In this document: in pieces, positions 26,241 through 37,515 of the stretch
Numbering within the stretch: position 1 is the stretch's first letter
Layout of the letters: each line of letters begins with the position of its first letter
Assembly: GCA_019753175.1 (NCBI GenBank)
Contig: JAIELK010000022.1
Location: forward strand, 1 to 64,000
Direction: 5' to 3'
Length of the DNA stretch: 64,000 nt
From: Hyphomonadaceae bacterium
GTDB lineage: Bacteria; Pseudomonadota; Alphaproteobacteria; Caulobacterales; Aquidulcibacteraceae
The notes under the pieces: generated by a model
Database searches by the model: none
What the model was told of the DNA's origin: nothing
Seen by the model: the letters and a program-made list of their open reading frames with translations, nothing else
Position numbers and translations under genes: made by a program

Positions 26241-27356
26241 ATGCGGCTGACCATCGAGCGCTCGGCGCTCCTGAAAGCGCTCAATCACGTTCAGAGCGTC
26301 GTCGAGCGGCGCAACACCATTCCGATCTTGTCGAATGTCCTCATGTCGGCGCAGGGCGATACCCTGCGCCTGACCGCTACCGACCTCGACATCGAGATTT
26401 CGGAGGGCGCGCCTGCCGACGTCGCACGCGCTGGCCAGACCACCGCGCCAGCGAACTACCTCTACGACTTTGTGCGCAAGTTGCCGGATGGCGCGTCAGT
26501 GAAATTCGACGTGGCGCCCGATGATCCAAGGCTGCTGATTTCGGCGGGCAAGTCGCGGCTGCACCTGCCGGTTCTGCCGGCTGGCGACTTTCCGTCGATG
26601 CCATCGGACGGCTTCGAAACCAAGTTCGAGATCGAGCCCACGGCGCTGGCGCGGCTTGTCGATAAGACCCGTTTCGCCATCTCGACCGAAGAGACGCGGT
26701 ATTATCTCAACGGGATTTTCTTCCACACTGTCGACAACAACGGCGCCAAGCTGCGCGCTGTCGCGACTGACGGCCATCGTTTGGCGCTGGCCGAGCACGA
26801 TGCGCCAAAGGGCGCGCAGGGGATGCCGGGCGTGATCGTGCCGCGCAAGACCATCAATGAGCTTAAGCGTCTGCTCGATGACGCCGCCGACATGGTCGAG
26901 ATCGCAGTGTCCCCGCAGAAGATTCGCTTCGCGTTGGGCGATGCGGTGCTGACATCCAAGCTGATTGACGGCTCATTCCCTGAATACGCGCGTGTCATCC
27001 CGAAGAACAACACCAAGAGGCTCAAGGTCGACAACAAGGCGTTTTCAGAAGCGGTGGATCGCGTCGCCACTGTGTCCGCCGAGCGATCTCGCTCCGTGCG
27101 CTTGGCGCTCGAAGGCGACAAGGTCACGCTCACCGTCAACAACCCGGACGCCGGCGTGGCGACCGAAGATCTACCAGCTGACTACAGCGCCGACGCCATG
27201 GAGATCGGCTTCAACGCTCGTTACCTGCTCGACGTCGCTGGCCAGATTGAAGGCGAAGAAGCGCTGTTCGAGTTAGCCGACTCGGGCTCGCCGACGCTCG
27301 TGCGCGATGAAGCGGACGAACAGGCGCTCTACGTGCTGATGCCGCTCCGGGTGTAA
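26241..27356 (+). CDS. dnaN: DNA polymerase III sliding clamp, beta subunit
   Basis: A 371-residue beta clamp with three topologically similar domains. It starts MRLTIERSALLKALNHVQSV and has ATDLDIEI, ATDGHRLALAEH and the C-terminal YVLMPLRV that lines the client-binding pocket. The clamp encircles DNA as a dimer and tethers polymerases, ligase and MutS. The frame is open from 26115, but the family N-terminus and GAGG upstream fix the ATG at 26241. Confidence 0.96.
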   Translation: MRLTIERSALLKALNHVQSVVERRNTIPILSNVLMSAQGDTLRLTATDLDIEISEGAPADVARAGQTTAPANYLYDFVRKLPDGASVKFDVAPDDPRLLISAGKSRLHLPVLPAGDFPSMPSDGFETKFEIEPTALARLVDKTRFAISTEETRYYLNGIFFHTVDNNGAKLRAVATDGHRLALAEHDAPKGAQGMPGVIVPRKTINELKRLLDDAADMVEIAVSPQKIRFALGDAVLTSKLIDGSFPEYARVIPKNNTKRLKVDNKAFSEAVDRVATVSAERSRSVRLALEGDKVTLTVNNPDAGVATEDLPADYSADAMEIGFNARYLLDVAGQIEGEEALFELADSGSPTLVRDEADEQALYVLMPLRV

Positions 27357-27391
27357 GGGAGGCGTCACGCTGAGCTTGTCGAAGCGCGACG
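27354..27391 (+). repeat. Stop-codon-associated palindromic repeat, copy 1
   Basis: Starting at the dnaN stop codon, the sequence contains GTCACGCT (27364-27371), an 11-base spacer GAGCTTGTCGA and AGCGCGAC (27383-27390), an imperfect stem. The same layout, spacer pattern and distance from a stop codon occur after asd (46115-46152). Confidence 0.7.
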
Positions 27392-27432
27392 TCTTGCACC
27401 AAGCGCCGGCGCGGGCGCCGCCGGTTCATAAC

Positions 27433-28575
27433 ATGCACTCTCACTTCGTCTCCCACCTCACCCTGTCGAACTTTCGCAATCACGCCGCACTTGATCTTAC
27501 GCTCGATGCGCGGCCGGTGTGCCTGTTCGGCCCGAACGGCGCGGGCAAAACCAACATCTTGGAAGCGCTGACGATGCTCGCGCCCGGCCGCGGTTTGCGC
27601 GGCGCTTCGCTGACTGACGTTGCGCGCACCGATGATGTGGAAACCCGATTGCAGCCGTGGGCTGTCTCCGCGCGCGTTTCGCTCGACGGGGAGGAGACCG
27701 TGCTGGGCGCCGGCGCCGAGCGCACGCCCGAGGGCGGGGTCAAGCGCGTGGCGCGGCGCGAGGGCCAGCCGGCCACCGCGTCGATGCTGGGGGAGGCGGC
27801 GCGGATGACGTGGCTGACGCCGGCGATGGATCGGCTGTGGTCTGGCTCCGCGGGCGATCGCCGCCGCTTCTTCGACCGCTTGACGGTCGCGCGCGCCACC
27901 GAGCACGGGCAGGCGGCCGCGGCGTACGAACGGGCCATGCGCGAGCGCCAGCGCTTACTTGGCGACCGCGTGTTCGACGATGCGTGGCTCGGTGCGCTTG
28001 AGCGCGAAATGTCGGCCCATGGCGCTGCCATCGCGGCGGCGCGTGTGGAGACCTTGCAGCGGCTGCAAGATGCGATCGACGCGCGGCCCGACGGCGCCTT
28101 CCCGAAGGCGGTGTTGGCGCTTGAAGGCGCGCTGGAGTCACGTTTCGAATGCGGCGCCAAGAGCGCCGACGTGGAAGAAGAGTTTGCAGCTTTGCTGCGC
28201 GATATGCGCGGCCGCGACGCCGGCGCCGGCCGCGCGCTCGACGGTCCGCACCGCAGCGACCTCAAAGCCCGCCACGCCGCCAAGAACATGGACGCCGACC
28301 AATGCTCGACCGGGGAACAGAAGGCTCTGTTGCTTGGGCTGACGTTGGCGCAGGCACGCGCGCTGGCCGCCGATCCAGGCGCAGGCGCATCGCTCATCCT
28401 GATCGACGAAGCTGCCGCGCACCTTGATGCGGTGCGCCGAGCTGCCTTGTTTGAGGAATTGCTCGCCAATCCGGGGCAGGCCTGGCTTACCGGCACAGAC
28501 GAGAACCTGTTCGAAGCCTTCGGGCAGCGCGCGCAAATGTTCGAAGTGCGCGACGGGATTGTGCGCGCGGCATAA
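27433..28575 (+). CDS. recF: DNA replication and repair protein RecF
   Basis: A 380-residue SMC-like ATPase that helps load RecA at single-strand gaps. Walker A is FGPNGAGKTNILEAL, the ABC signature is CSTGEQKALLLGLTLAQ, and Walker B is LILIDEAAAHLD. LTLSNFRNH near the N-terminus is typical. The ATG at 27433 has no clear ribosome-binding site; an upstream TTG at 27376 lies inside the repeat and would add 19 atypical residues. Confidence 0.94.
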   Translation: MHSHFVSHLTLSNFRNHAALDLTLDARPVCLFGPNGAGKTNILEALTMLAPGRGLRGASLTDVARTDDVETRLQPWAVSARVSLDGEETVLGAGAERTPEGGVKRVARREGQPATASMLGEAARMTWLTPAMDRLWSGSAGDRRRFFDRLTVARATEHGQAAAAYERAMRERQRLLGDRVFDDAWLGALEREMSAHGAAIAAARVETLQRLQDAIDARPDGAFPKAVLALEGALESRFECGAKSADVEEEFAALLRDMRGRDAGAGRALDGPHRSDLKARHAAKNMDADQCSTGEQKALLLGLTLAQARALAADPGAGASLILIDEAAAHLDAVRRAALFEELLANPGQAWLTGTDENLFEAFGQRAQMFEVRDGIVRAA

Positions 28576-28584
28576 GGCGTCGGA

Positions 28585-28606
28585 GCGCGGGTCTGAAGAC
28601 CCGCGC
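28585..28606. terminator. Bidirectional hairpin between recF and the AraC gene
   Basis: GCGCGGGTCT and AGACCCGCGC form a perfect ten-base-pair stem with a two-base GA apex, ten bases after the recF stop and between convergent genes. No long T-run follows on either strand. Confidence 0.5.
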
Positions 28607-28628
28607 ACCTTATGCGCAGTCGCACGTT

Positions 28629-29642
28629 TTACTTCGCTCTTACGGCGCTCGGGTTCATCCCGGTCCAGCGCTTGAAGGCGCGTGAGAACGCGGCGGGGTC
28701 GGAGAAACCGACGAGGTACGCGGTCTCGTTCACCGAGACTTTCTGGCCGCTCAGATAATGCAGCGCCATGGTGTGGCGCAGGCCGTCGAGCACCTGCTCG
28801 AACGTCGCGCCCTCGGCCTTGAGATTGCGGTAGAGCGTCTGCCGGCTGACGCCGATCTTGGCCGCGATGGTCTCCACGCCGATGTCGCCTGTGTGCAAGA
28901 TCGGCATCAGCAGACTCTCAACGTGGCCGCGCACGGTCTTTGAAGTCTCAAGTTCGCGCAGCAGCGCATCGCCGCGCTCGGTCAGAATGCCGAAAGCGAA
29001 GCGATTGTCGGGCTGGATTTGCAAATTGGGCCAAGCGGGGTTCATGCGAATGGCGTTGCGATCGCTGCCGAAGGTGACGGGTATCTGCCAGAGCCGCTCA
29101 TAGGCGGCGCGATGCGCCGGGGCGGGGTGGGTGACGTGCGCCGCCAAGGCGAATGTCGCTTGCGGGAAATTGTTGCGCGACTCGCAGATGAAACGCGAGA
29201 AGGTCGATTCGGTCAGTTCCGGGAACGCATTCGGATTGGCGCGCCGATCCTCCATCCAGAGGCCGCCGTCGCGCTCGACGTTCATAAAGCGCGGCCCGTC
29301 ACCGGCGACATCGACGTCGATGACCAGCCGTCCGTAGCGGTTCAATTGCGCGAGCGCCTCGCCCATGGTGGCCGAGGCGTGGCTGATCAGCCCCACGACC
29401 GACCATTTGCGGAAATCGCTGGCTGCCCCGAATTCCAGCGCCAGCGCCGCATTGCCGGTGAGCTCCTTCGCCGCGCGCATCAAAGCGATGAAGCGCGGGA
29501 AGGGGATGCGGGCGTCGCGATCGGAGAGCGCCTCAGCTGCGATGTCCGACAACGCTTCAAGACGCGTACGCTCGGCCCCGTTCGCTATCGCAAACTCCAT
29601 CAAGGCGTTTGCGTGTCCGGCGGAGACAGTGGCCTCAGACAT
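28629..29642 (-). CDS. AraC family transcriptional regulator
   Basis: A 337-residue regulator with an N-terminal arabinose-binding-like domain of the PF12625 type (about 20-205) and a C-terminal double helix-turn-helix (about 235-337: IGVSRQTLYRNLKAEGATF and LVGFSDPAAFSRAFKRWTGM). This architecture is common in regulators of lipid, alkane or amino acid catabolism. It is divergent from the DUF2306 gene; the CYP153-type P450 two genes further on is a plausible target. Confidence 0.9.
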   Translation of the reverse strand: MSEATVSAGHANALMEFAIANGAERTRLEALSDIAAEALSDRDARIPFPRFIALMRAAKELTGNAALALEFGAASDFRKWSVVGLISHASATMGEALAQLNRYGRLVIDVDVAGDGPRFMNVERDGGLWMEDRRANPNAFPELTESTFSRFICESRNNFPQATFALAAHVTHPAPAHRAAYERLWQIPVTFGSDRNAIRMNPAWPNLQIQPDNRFAFGILTERGDALLRELETSKTVRGHVESLLMPILHTGDIGVETIAAKIGVSRQTLYRNLKAEGATFEQVLDGLRHTMALHYLSGQKVSVNETAYLVGFSDPAAFSRAFKRWTGMNPSAVRAK

Positions 29643-29763
29643 AAGGGCGCGTGTTACCTGCGATCATGGCTTTGGCGCGGGGCGTCATGGCCTCACATCG
29701 ATTTCCGACGATAGCATATCGCCGATCGATAGCAGCTTCTATCGCACAACACGGGAAGACTCC

Positions 29764-30585
29764 ATGGCTGACGCCGCTCTCAATAGCGCGCCGCACACGC
29801 GCAATTTTGCCAAGCGCGCGCTCGCCGCCGCCGGCGCGACCTGGTTCGTCGTGGCTTTGCTGGGCCAATGGGTGTTCGTCTATTATATCGCCGGCTTCTA
29901 CGGCCACAGCATCGCTACCGGCAATTTCGCCGAATGGGCGCGCCATCCCTCGCTCATTACAGGCTATGTCGCCGGCGACGGGGCGGGCAATCTGTTCTTC
30001 GCCGCCCACATCGTGCTCGCCTTCGTGCTGACGTTCAGCGGCGCGCTGCAATTGGTCCCGCAGGTGCGCAAGCATGCGATCGCGTTTCACCGCTGGAACG
30101 GGCGCGTGTTTCTGGCTGCAACGCTGGCTGCCGCAATCGGCGGCCTGTGGCTGGTGTGGTTGCGAGCACCCCCCGCAGGAGGCTCTGAAAACCATGTCAA
30201 CGATACCGCCATCACCATCAATGGCGTGCTGATTATCGCGTTTGCAGTGCTCGCTTGGCGCGCAGTGCGCCGCAAGGACATCGCGGCGCATCAGAACTGG
30301 GCGATGCGCACCTATCTCGTGACCAATGGCGTCTGGTTCCTGCGCGTCGGTGTCATGGCGTGGGCGATTTCGACCCAGGGCCTGGCGATGGACACGTTTT
30401 TCGCGGCCTGGGGCTTCGGCAGCTATGTCGTGCCGCTTCTTGTCTTTGAAGCGTATCTCCATGCCAAGCGAAGCGACAATGCTGTTGTTAAAGTGGCGAT
30501 GGCGGGCGGCCTGTTCGCGCTCACTGCGCTCATGGGCGCGGGGATCGTCTGGGCTTACCTCATCATGTGGGGCCCGCTGATTTAA
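29764..30585 (+). CDS. DUF2306-like multi-pass membrane protein
   Basis: A 273-residue protein with about seven hydrophobic helices. The segment VLTFSGALQLVPQVRKHAIAFHRWNGRVF, with its His residues and the following helices, resembles the DUF2306 family of predicted membrane proteins (some may bind haem). GGAAGA precedes the ATG at 29764; the frame is open upstream through the AraC gene and is rejected. Function unknown. Confidence 0.8.
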   Translation: MADAALNSAPHTRNFAKRALAAAGATWFVVALLGQWVFVYYIAGFYGHSIATGNFAEWARHPSLITGYVAGDGAGNLFFAAHIVLAFVLTFSGALQLVPQVRKHAIAFHRWNGRVFLAATLAAAIGGLWLVWLRAPPAGGSENHVNDTAITINGVLIIAFAVLAWRAVRRKDIAAHQNWAMRTYLVTNGVWFLRVGVMAWAISTQGLAMDTFFAAWGFGSYVVPLLVFEAYLHAKRSDNAVVKVAMAGGLFALTALMGAGIVWAYLIMWGPLI

Positions 30586-30643
30586 TGTGTGATCGTCGAA
30601 CATCCCAGACCATGCTAAACCCGCGTTGGAAAAAGAGGGCGTT

Positions 30644-31315
30644 ATGACCACTGCGCGTTGGGCCGGCGTGACCTATCTGTTCCTGATTGTCACAGGCATT
30701 TTCAGTATCGCATTCGCTCCTGAGCAATACATGGTCGATGGCGACGCCGCCGCGACATTCGCGAAGCTTGAGGCAAACAGCTTGCTGTTCACCAACGCAA
30801 CTGTCGCGGAAGTAGCATGCCAATCCAGCTTTGTGCTGCTGGCGGCGTTGCTGCACCGCGTCTTCCGACCCTGGTCGGAAATCCTGGCGCTGACCATGGT
30901 CGGGTTCGTGCTGGTGAGCGTGCCGATCAGCTTCATCGCCATCGGCGAAAAACTCTCCATCATACAGCTTATCGCCGAAGGCGCCGCCAGTGCGGAGATC
31001 GTTGACGCGCACCTGCGCAATTATGCGGACATCAGAACTTTGGCGGAAATATTCTGGGGATTGTGGCTGCTGCCTTACGGTCTGCTCGTTCTCAAGTCGC
31101 GCGCGATACCGCGGCTCTTCGGCGTCGCGCTCATTCTGGGCTGTTGCTCCTATGTAGCCGGCGTCTTTGTTCCGCTTTATTGGGACGGCTATTGGGATAG
31201 CCTGATCGGGCAATTTGCCGGCATTCCAGGTTCGGTCGGGGAGATTGGCGGCGCCCTCTGGCTGACTGTATTCGGTGCGCGGGCGCTCGCGCCAAACCAA
31301 GAGGTGCGTCCGTAG
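30644..31315 (+). CDS. DUF4386-like membrane protein
   Basis: A 223-residue protein with about six hydrophobic helices. The N-terminal MTTARWAGVTYLFLIVTGIF and the central EIFWGLWLLPYGLLVLKSR fit the DUF4386 family, whose function is unknown. GAGGG lies six bases before the ATG. It follows the DUF2306 gene in the same direction with a 58-base gap. Confidence 0.82.
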   Translation: MTTARWAGVTYLFLIVTGIFSIAFAPEQYMVDGDAAATFAKLEANSLLFTNATVAEVACQSSFVLLAALLHRVFRPWSEILALTMVGFVLVSVPISFIAIGEKLSIIQLIAEGAASAEIVDAHLRNYADIRTLAEIFWGLWLLPYGLLVLKSRAIPRLFGVALILGCCSYVAGVFVPLYWDGYWDSLIGQFAGIPGSVGEIGGALWLTVFGARALAPNQEVRP

Positions 31316-31420
31316 CACGGCGGCGCTATTCGTCGCGCGCCGCGCTCAGACCATGACGTCAGGACAACGTGACACAAGAGCCAAAATTTGCTGACTAGCC
31401 CCCAGCAAAGGACGCACGCG

Positions 31421-32692
31421 ATGGGCAATCCAAATTACGTCGGCCGGCACAATCCCGACTACGTGTTCGACTACGATCCGAACGAGGACGCCTGGACCAC
31501 CGATCTCGCCACGCTCGACATGAGCCGAGGCGAGCGCTTCCGCGACGATACGATCTGGCCGTTCTTTGCGCGCCTGCGCAAGGAAGCGCCGGTTCATTAC
31601 TGCCCTGACAGCCTCAATGGACCATATTGGTCGGTCACCAAGTTCAACGACATCATGGCAGTCGACACCAATCACCAGGTGTTCTCATCCGAACCGTCGA
31701 TCGTGCTGTTCGATCCGGAAGAGGACTTTCCGCTGCCGATGTTCATCGCCATGGATCCGCCCAAGCATGATGTGCAGCGCAAGACGGTCAGTCCGATCGT
31801 CGCCCCAAATCACCTTGCGCACCTCGAGCCGATCATTCGCGAGCGCGCCGGCACATTGCTTGACGCAGTGCCGCGCAACGAAGTCTTCAACTGGGTCGAC
31901 AAGATTTCGATCGAACTAACCACCCAGATGCTGGCGACTTTGTTCGATTTCCCGTGGGAAGATCGCCGCAAGCTGACGCGCTGGTCCGATGTGGCGACGG
32001 CCGCGCCGGGGCAGGGCGTGGTCGAAAGCGACGAACAGCGCCGCATGGAGCTGATGGAGTGCTTGCAATACTTCAACGGCCTCTGGGAAGAGCGTGTGAA
32101 GGCGCCGCCACGCAACGACCTCATCTCCATGCTCGCGCACGGGCCTAGCACCAGGGACATGCCGCGCCAGGAATTTCTCGGGAACCTGATTCTGCTGATC
32201 GTTGGCGGCAACGACACCACGCGCAACTCGATCACCGGTTCGCTTTACGCGCTCAACAAGTGGCCCGAGCAGATGCGCAAACTGCGCGACAACCCGGCGC
32301 TGATCCCGTCGTTGGTCTCGGAGACGATCCGCTGGCAGACGCCGCTCGCTTACATGCGCCGCACGGCGCTGGTCGACACAGAGCTTGGCGGCCAGCAGAT
32401 CAAGGCCGGCGACAAGGTGGTGATGTGGTACGTCTCCGGCAACCGCGACGAGGAGGTCATTCCTGACGCGGACACCTTCAACATAGAGCGGCCGAATGTA
32501 CGCCATCATCTCTCGTTCGGCTTCGGTATTCACCGCTGCGTCGGCAACCGTCTAGGCGAAATGCAGCTACGCATCGTTTGGGAGGAAATCCTCAAGCGCT
32601 TTGACAAGATCGAAGTGATGGGCGAGCCCCGGCGCGTCTATTCCTCGTTCGTCAAGGGCTACGAGCACTTGCCTGTACGGATCGCCGCCTGA
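31421..32692 (+). CDS. Cytochrome P450, CYP153-like alkane/fatty acid hydroxylase
   Basis: A 423-residue soluble P450. The I-helix oxygen-binding motif is GGNDTT (262-267), the K-helix ExxR is Glu301-Arg304 (SETIRW), and the haem loop is FGFGIHRCVGNRLGE with Cys373. The phrases MDPPKHDVQRKTVSP and LSFGFGIHRC are characteristic of CYP153, which hydroxylates terminal carbons of alkanes and acyl chains. The ferredoxin and ferredoxin reductase it would need are not in this window. Confidence 0.9.
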   Translation: MGNPNYVGRHNPDYVFDYDPNEDAWTTDLATLDMSRGERFRDDTIWPFFARLRKEAPVHYCPDSLNGPYWSVTKFNDIMAVDTNHQVFSSEPSIVLFDPEEDFPLPMFIAMDPPKHDVQRKTVSPIVAPNHLAHLEPIIRERAGTLLDAVPRNEVFNWVDKISIELTTQMLATLFDFPWEDRRKLTRWSDVATAAPGQGVVESDEQRRMELMECLQYFNGLWEERVKAPPRNDLISMLAHGPSTRDMPRQEFLGNLILLIVGGNDTTRNSITGSLYALNKWPEQMRKLRDNPALIPSLVSETIRWQTPLAYMRRTALVDTELGGQQIKAGDKVVMWYVSGNRDEEVIPDADTFNIERPNVRHHLSFGFGIHRCVGNRLGEMQLRIVWEEILKRFDKIEVMGEPRRVYSSFVKGYEHLPVRIAA

Positions 32693-32738
32693 GTTCCGGC
32701 GTTGACGCGGCGCCTTTGTGAGCCTTCAACGGACGCCC

Positions 32739-33353
32739 ATGACCATGCCTGCGCCCATGAACGACGAGCCCGATACGCTCGATGAAGTGCTCGACGAAGT
32801 CGAACAGCGAGTCGGCGACGAGCGGACTGCGCCGCCGGAGATGACGCTGGGCGAGCTTCTGGGCGCGGTGGGCCGCCAATCCTATGGGCCGCTGCTTCTG
32901 ATCATCGGGCTGTTTGCAATCTCGCCCGCCACCATTGTCCCAGGGATGACCTGGTTCGCTGCGGGACTGACGCTGTTGGTGGCGGGCCAGATGGCGCTGG
33001 GGCTGAAGCACATGTGGTTGCCGCGTTGGCTGCTCAGAGTGAGAGCGCCGCGTGCGCTTGTGGGCCAGGGCGTGCGGGATGCGCGCGGCTGGTCCGGCCG
33101 CATCGACGGCTTGCTGCGGCCGCGGCTTGAGTTCCTGAGCAAGCCGCCGTTCGTGAACATCGTGGCGCTGCTTTGTATTGGCGCGGCGCTGATCACATTC
33201 CCGCTCGGGCTCATTCCCTTCGCGCCGCTCGCGCCTGGGCTTGCGGTGGTGTTTTTCGGGCTCGGGATGGTGGGGCGCGATGGCCTTTGGCTCTTGCTGG
33301 GCACGGCCGCGGTCGCAGGCGCGTTTTGGCTCGCCGCGCCGCTTCTGCTGTGA
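32739..33353 (+). CDS. ExoD-like membrane protein (exopolysaccharide synthesis family)
   Basis: A 204-residue protein with an acidic N-terminus and about four hydrophobic helices. The TLGELLGAVGRQSYGPLLLI start of the domain and the long C-terminal helices match the ExoD family, linked in rhizobia to exopolysaccharide production and alkali tolerance. Several in-frame starts exist (GTG 32718, ATG 32739, 32745, 32757); 32739 is chosen for the CGGA upstream. Confidence 0.85.
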   Translation: MTMPAPMNDEPDTLDEVLDEVEQRVGDERTAPPEMTLGELLGAVGRQSYGPLLLIIGLFAISPATIVPGMTWFAAGLTLLVAGQMALGLKHMWLPRWLLRVRAPRALVGQGVRDARGWSGRIDGLLRPRLEFLSKPPFVNIVALLCIGAALITFPLGLIPFAPLAPGLAVVFFGLGMVGRDGLWLLLGTAAVAGAFWLAAPLLL

Positions 33354-33392
33354 CGCAAAATCCCTCCGAAAACCGAGACTTTTCGCGCCTGA

Positions 33393-35858
<2,466 letters not shown>

Positions 35859-35872
35859 CGCGCCCGCGCGCG

Positions 35873-36061
35873 TCAAGCCGTCTGCATAAGCGCGGCCACA
35901 ACGTTCGAAACCGAACCCTGAACCGTTTCGGTGGCGCTGATGCCGCGAAACAGGATGATGGTTTTGCCGTGGCTGTCGCGCACGGCGGCCACTTCATCAG
36001 GATTGATGTGCACCTCGATCCTGGGGTCGGTGGCGGAGTTGAACTTCACGAACCTGGGCAT
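35873..36061 (-). CDS. Small hypothetical protein
   Basis: A 62-residue protein starting MPRFVKFNSATDPRIEVHIN with NPDEVAAVRDSHGKTIILF and a C-terminal helix VVAALMQTA. The pattern of a beta-hairpin with a 'binding-site value' strand recalls small FlbD-like proteins, but no firm family is assigned. GAGGAG is nine bases before the ATG. It converges on gyrB with 14 bases between stops. Confidence 0.65.
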   Translation of the reverse strand: MPRFVKFNSATDPRIEVHINPDEVAAVRDSHGKTIILFRGISATETVQGSVSNVVAALMQTA

Positions 36062-36192
36062 GCGCGCGGCTCCTCTAGAATCAGACTGCCGCCCGGTCAT
36101 GCGCGCGATTGGCGAAAACACGCAGATAAATCGCGCAATTGATTGCTGGCCGTGCTATGGGTCTCTCATCAGCAGCCGGAACTAGCGCTTTC

Positions 36193-36212
36193 GGCCGCCC
36201 TCGCGGGCGGCC
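36193..36212 (+). promoter_or_regulatory. Perfect GC hairpin upstream of a small gene
   Basis: GGCCGCCC, loop TCGC, and GGGCGGCC form an eight-base-pair stem 50 bases before the GTG-started gene at 36262. A similar CCGCCC/GGGCGG hairpin with a four-base loop precedes the gene at 37306, suggesting a shared leader element. Confidence 0.4.
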
Positions 36213-36261
36213 GCTGCTGCGCGTCGGCCGGTTCGGAACGTTCTGTCCGACGGAGAGTCAA

Positions 36262-36471
36262 GTGGCCTATATCGTCAATTCATCGCCGGGCCCCGGGCTT
36301 CGCTTTGAGCCCAGCAACACGCTTGGAGACGCCAAAGCGGCGCTCGATTGGGCGGCGGGCCTGTCGCGGCGCGGCATGCGCATGATCCGCATTCGCGACA
36401 CCGAGACCGGCCGCATTTTCGATGAGAAGGAGCTGCGCGAAGAGATAAAGCGTCTCCAGAGCGCGGTATGA
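36262..36471 (+). CDS. Small hypothetical protein
   Basis: A 69-residue protein with no known family. It begins (from GTG) AYIVNSSPGPGLRFEPSNT, has an amphipathic helix (LGDAKAALDWAAGLSRRG), a strand pair MRMIRIRDTETGRIF and a charged C-terminal helix. GGAGAG lies four bases before the GTG; the frame is open further upstream without a good start. Confidence 0.55.
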   Translation: MAYIVNSSPGPGLRFEPSNTLGDAKAALDWAAGLSRRGMRMIRIRDTETGRIFDEKELREEIKRLQSAV

Positions 36472-36532
36472 GCACGCTCGCACTGCTTCAACCCACGACG
36501 GCTTTGCCGCGTTGGACCACGAGGACAAAGAC

Positions 36533-36973
36533 ATGTCTCGATTATCTGTCGTGAGCGTTGCCGATCGCGGCGGATTCTACATCTTCGCCGCCGCGCTCCG
36601 CTCCAGCGATCACTTTGATTTGCTTGAGGGGCCCGGCCCTTTCACCGTGTTTGCGCCGGCGGACGCGGCCTTCAACCTCATGTCGTCAAGCGTGCTGGAT
36701 AACTTCCTGAATCGCGACCGCGAGAGGCTCCACGTGGTGTTGGGCTATCACTTTGCCGCGGGCCGGGTGGCGGCGGCGCGCTTCGCCGGCAAGCGCATTC
36801 GCGCGATCATGCGGGCCGGCGGCGACGTCATGATCGATGGCCGCGCCGGGCTGAAGGCGAACGGCGCGGGCGTCGTCAAACCTGACCTCGACGCGGCAAA
36901 CGGCGTGGTCCACGGAATAGACGCGCTATTGTGGCCGCGCGAACTCGTCGCGCCTTTGGTGAGCGCCTCGTGA
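36533..36973 (+). CDS. Fasciclin-domain protein without signal peptide
   Basis: A 146-residue single FAS1 domain: the H1 motif is [17 protein letters not shown]2 is GYHFAAGRV, and the end reads NGVVHGIDALLWP. Unlike the secreted paralog at 2478-3005 there is no signal peptide; the N-terminus MSRLSVVSVADRGGFYIFAA is short. GAGGAC precedes the ATG. Its stop overlaps the start of the cold-shock-like gene (GTGA), so the two are translated together. Confidence 0.82.
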   Translation: MSRLSVVSVADRGGFYIFAAALRSSDHFDLLEGPGPFTVFAPADAAFNLMSSSVLDNFLNRDRERLHVVLGYHFAAGRVAAARFAGKRIRAIMRAGGDVMIDGRAGLKANGAGVVKPDLDAANGVVHGIDALLWPRELVAPLVSAS

Positions 36974-37176
36974 TCGGGATCGTCAAATCCTACGATCCGC
37001 GGCGCGGCATGGGCGAGCTTTCGCCGGAGAGCGGCGGCGCAGAGATTCGGGTGTTCGTGAGCGAAGTGGAGCGCGCCGGTCTTGCCACGCTGCTCCCAGG
37101 ACAGCGCCTGAGTTACACCGTGCAGACCGACCGGATGCGCAAGTCCAGCTTTGCCGTGCGGTTGGAGCTGCTCTAG
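36970..37176 (+). CDS. Degenerate cold-shock-domain protein
   Basis: A 68-residue protein from a GTG that overlaps the upstream stop by four bases. GIVKSYDPRRGMGELSP, IRVFVSEVERAGL and LLPGQRLSYTVQTDRMRKSS align with the five-stranded cold-shock fold. The nucleic-acid-binding aromatics are lost: RNP1 KGFGFI reads RGMGEL and RNP2 VFVHF reads VFVSEV, so RNA binding is doubtful. Confidence 0.7.
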   Translation: MIGIVKSYDPRRGMGELSPESGGAEIRVFVSEVERAGLATLLPGQRLSYTVQTDRMRKSSFAVRLELL

Positions 37177-37263
37177 GCCGCGTAGTCTAGCCGCGAATAA
37201 GTGAGCGCGGCGCACGTAAGCGTGCTATGCTCGCGCTTCCAGCAACAACCAGATCGCTTTCTG

Positions 37264-37279
37264 CCGCCCGTAAGGGCGG
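37264..37279 (+). promoter_or_regulatory. Hairpin upstream of the small-protein operon
   Basis: CCGCCC, loop GTAA, GGGCGG: a perfect six-base-pair stem with a GNRA-like tetraloop, 26 bases before the ATG at 37306. It may act in the leader; no T-run follows. Confidence 0.35.
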
Positions 37280-37305
37280 TCGAGGTCGCGTGGAAAGCCA
37301 AGTGC

Positions 37306-37515
37306 ATGACCGCAGTCAGCGAAATCCTCCTCCAACGAGCGAGCTTGTGTCTGATCGCCCTACGGCGCACCGGCGACGTCAATGAGGCTTATCTCGCTGT
37401 GCACGGGGTGATCTCCCGCGCCCTCAACGAGGCTGGCGGGCCACAACGCGACCTCGATCGCGACCTGTGCGGCGCGCTTAACAAGCGCTCTGTAGCGCTT
37501 GGCGCAATGGGATGA
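37306..37515 (+). CDS. Small hypothetical protein, first of a coupled run
   Basis: A 69-residue helical protein with no family I can name (TAVSEILLQRASLCLIALRR, then NEAYLAVHGVISRALNEAG). The frame is open from a GTG at 37201, but the ATG at 37306 begins the regular composition. Its stop overlaps the next start by four bases (ATGA), the first of three coupled junctions ending in the secreted repeat protein. Confidence 0.55.
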   Translation: MTAVSEILLQRASLCLIALRRTGDVNEAYLAVHGVISRALNEAGGPQRDLDRDLCGALNKRSVALGAMG

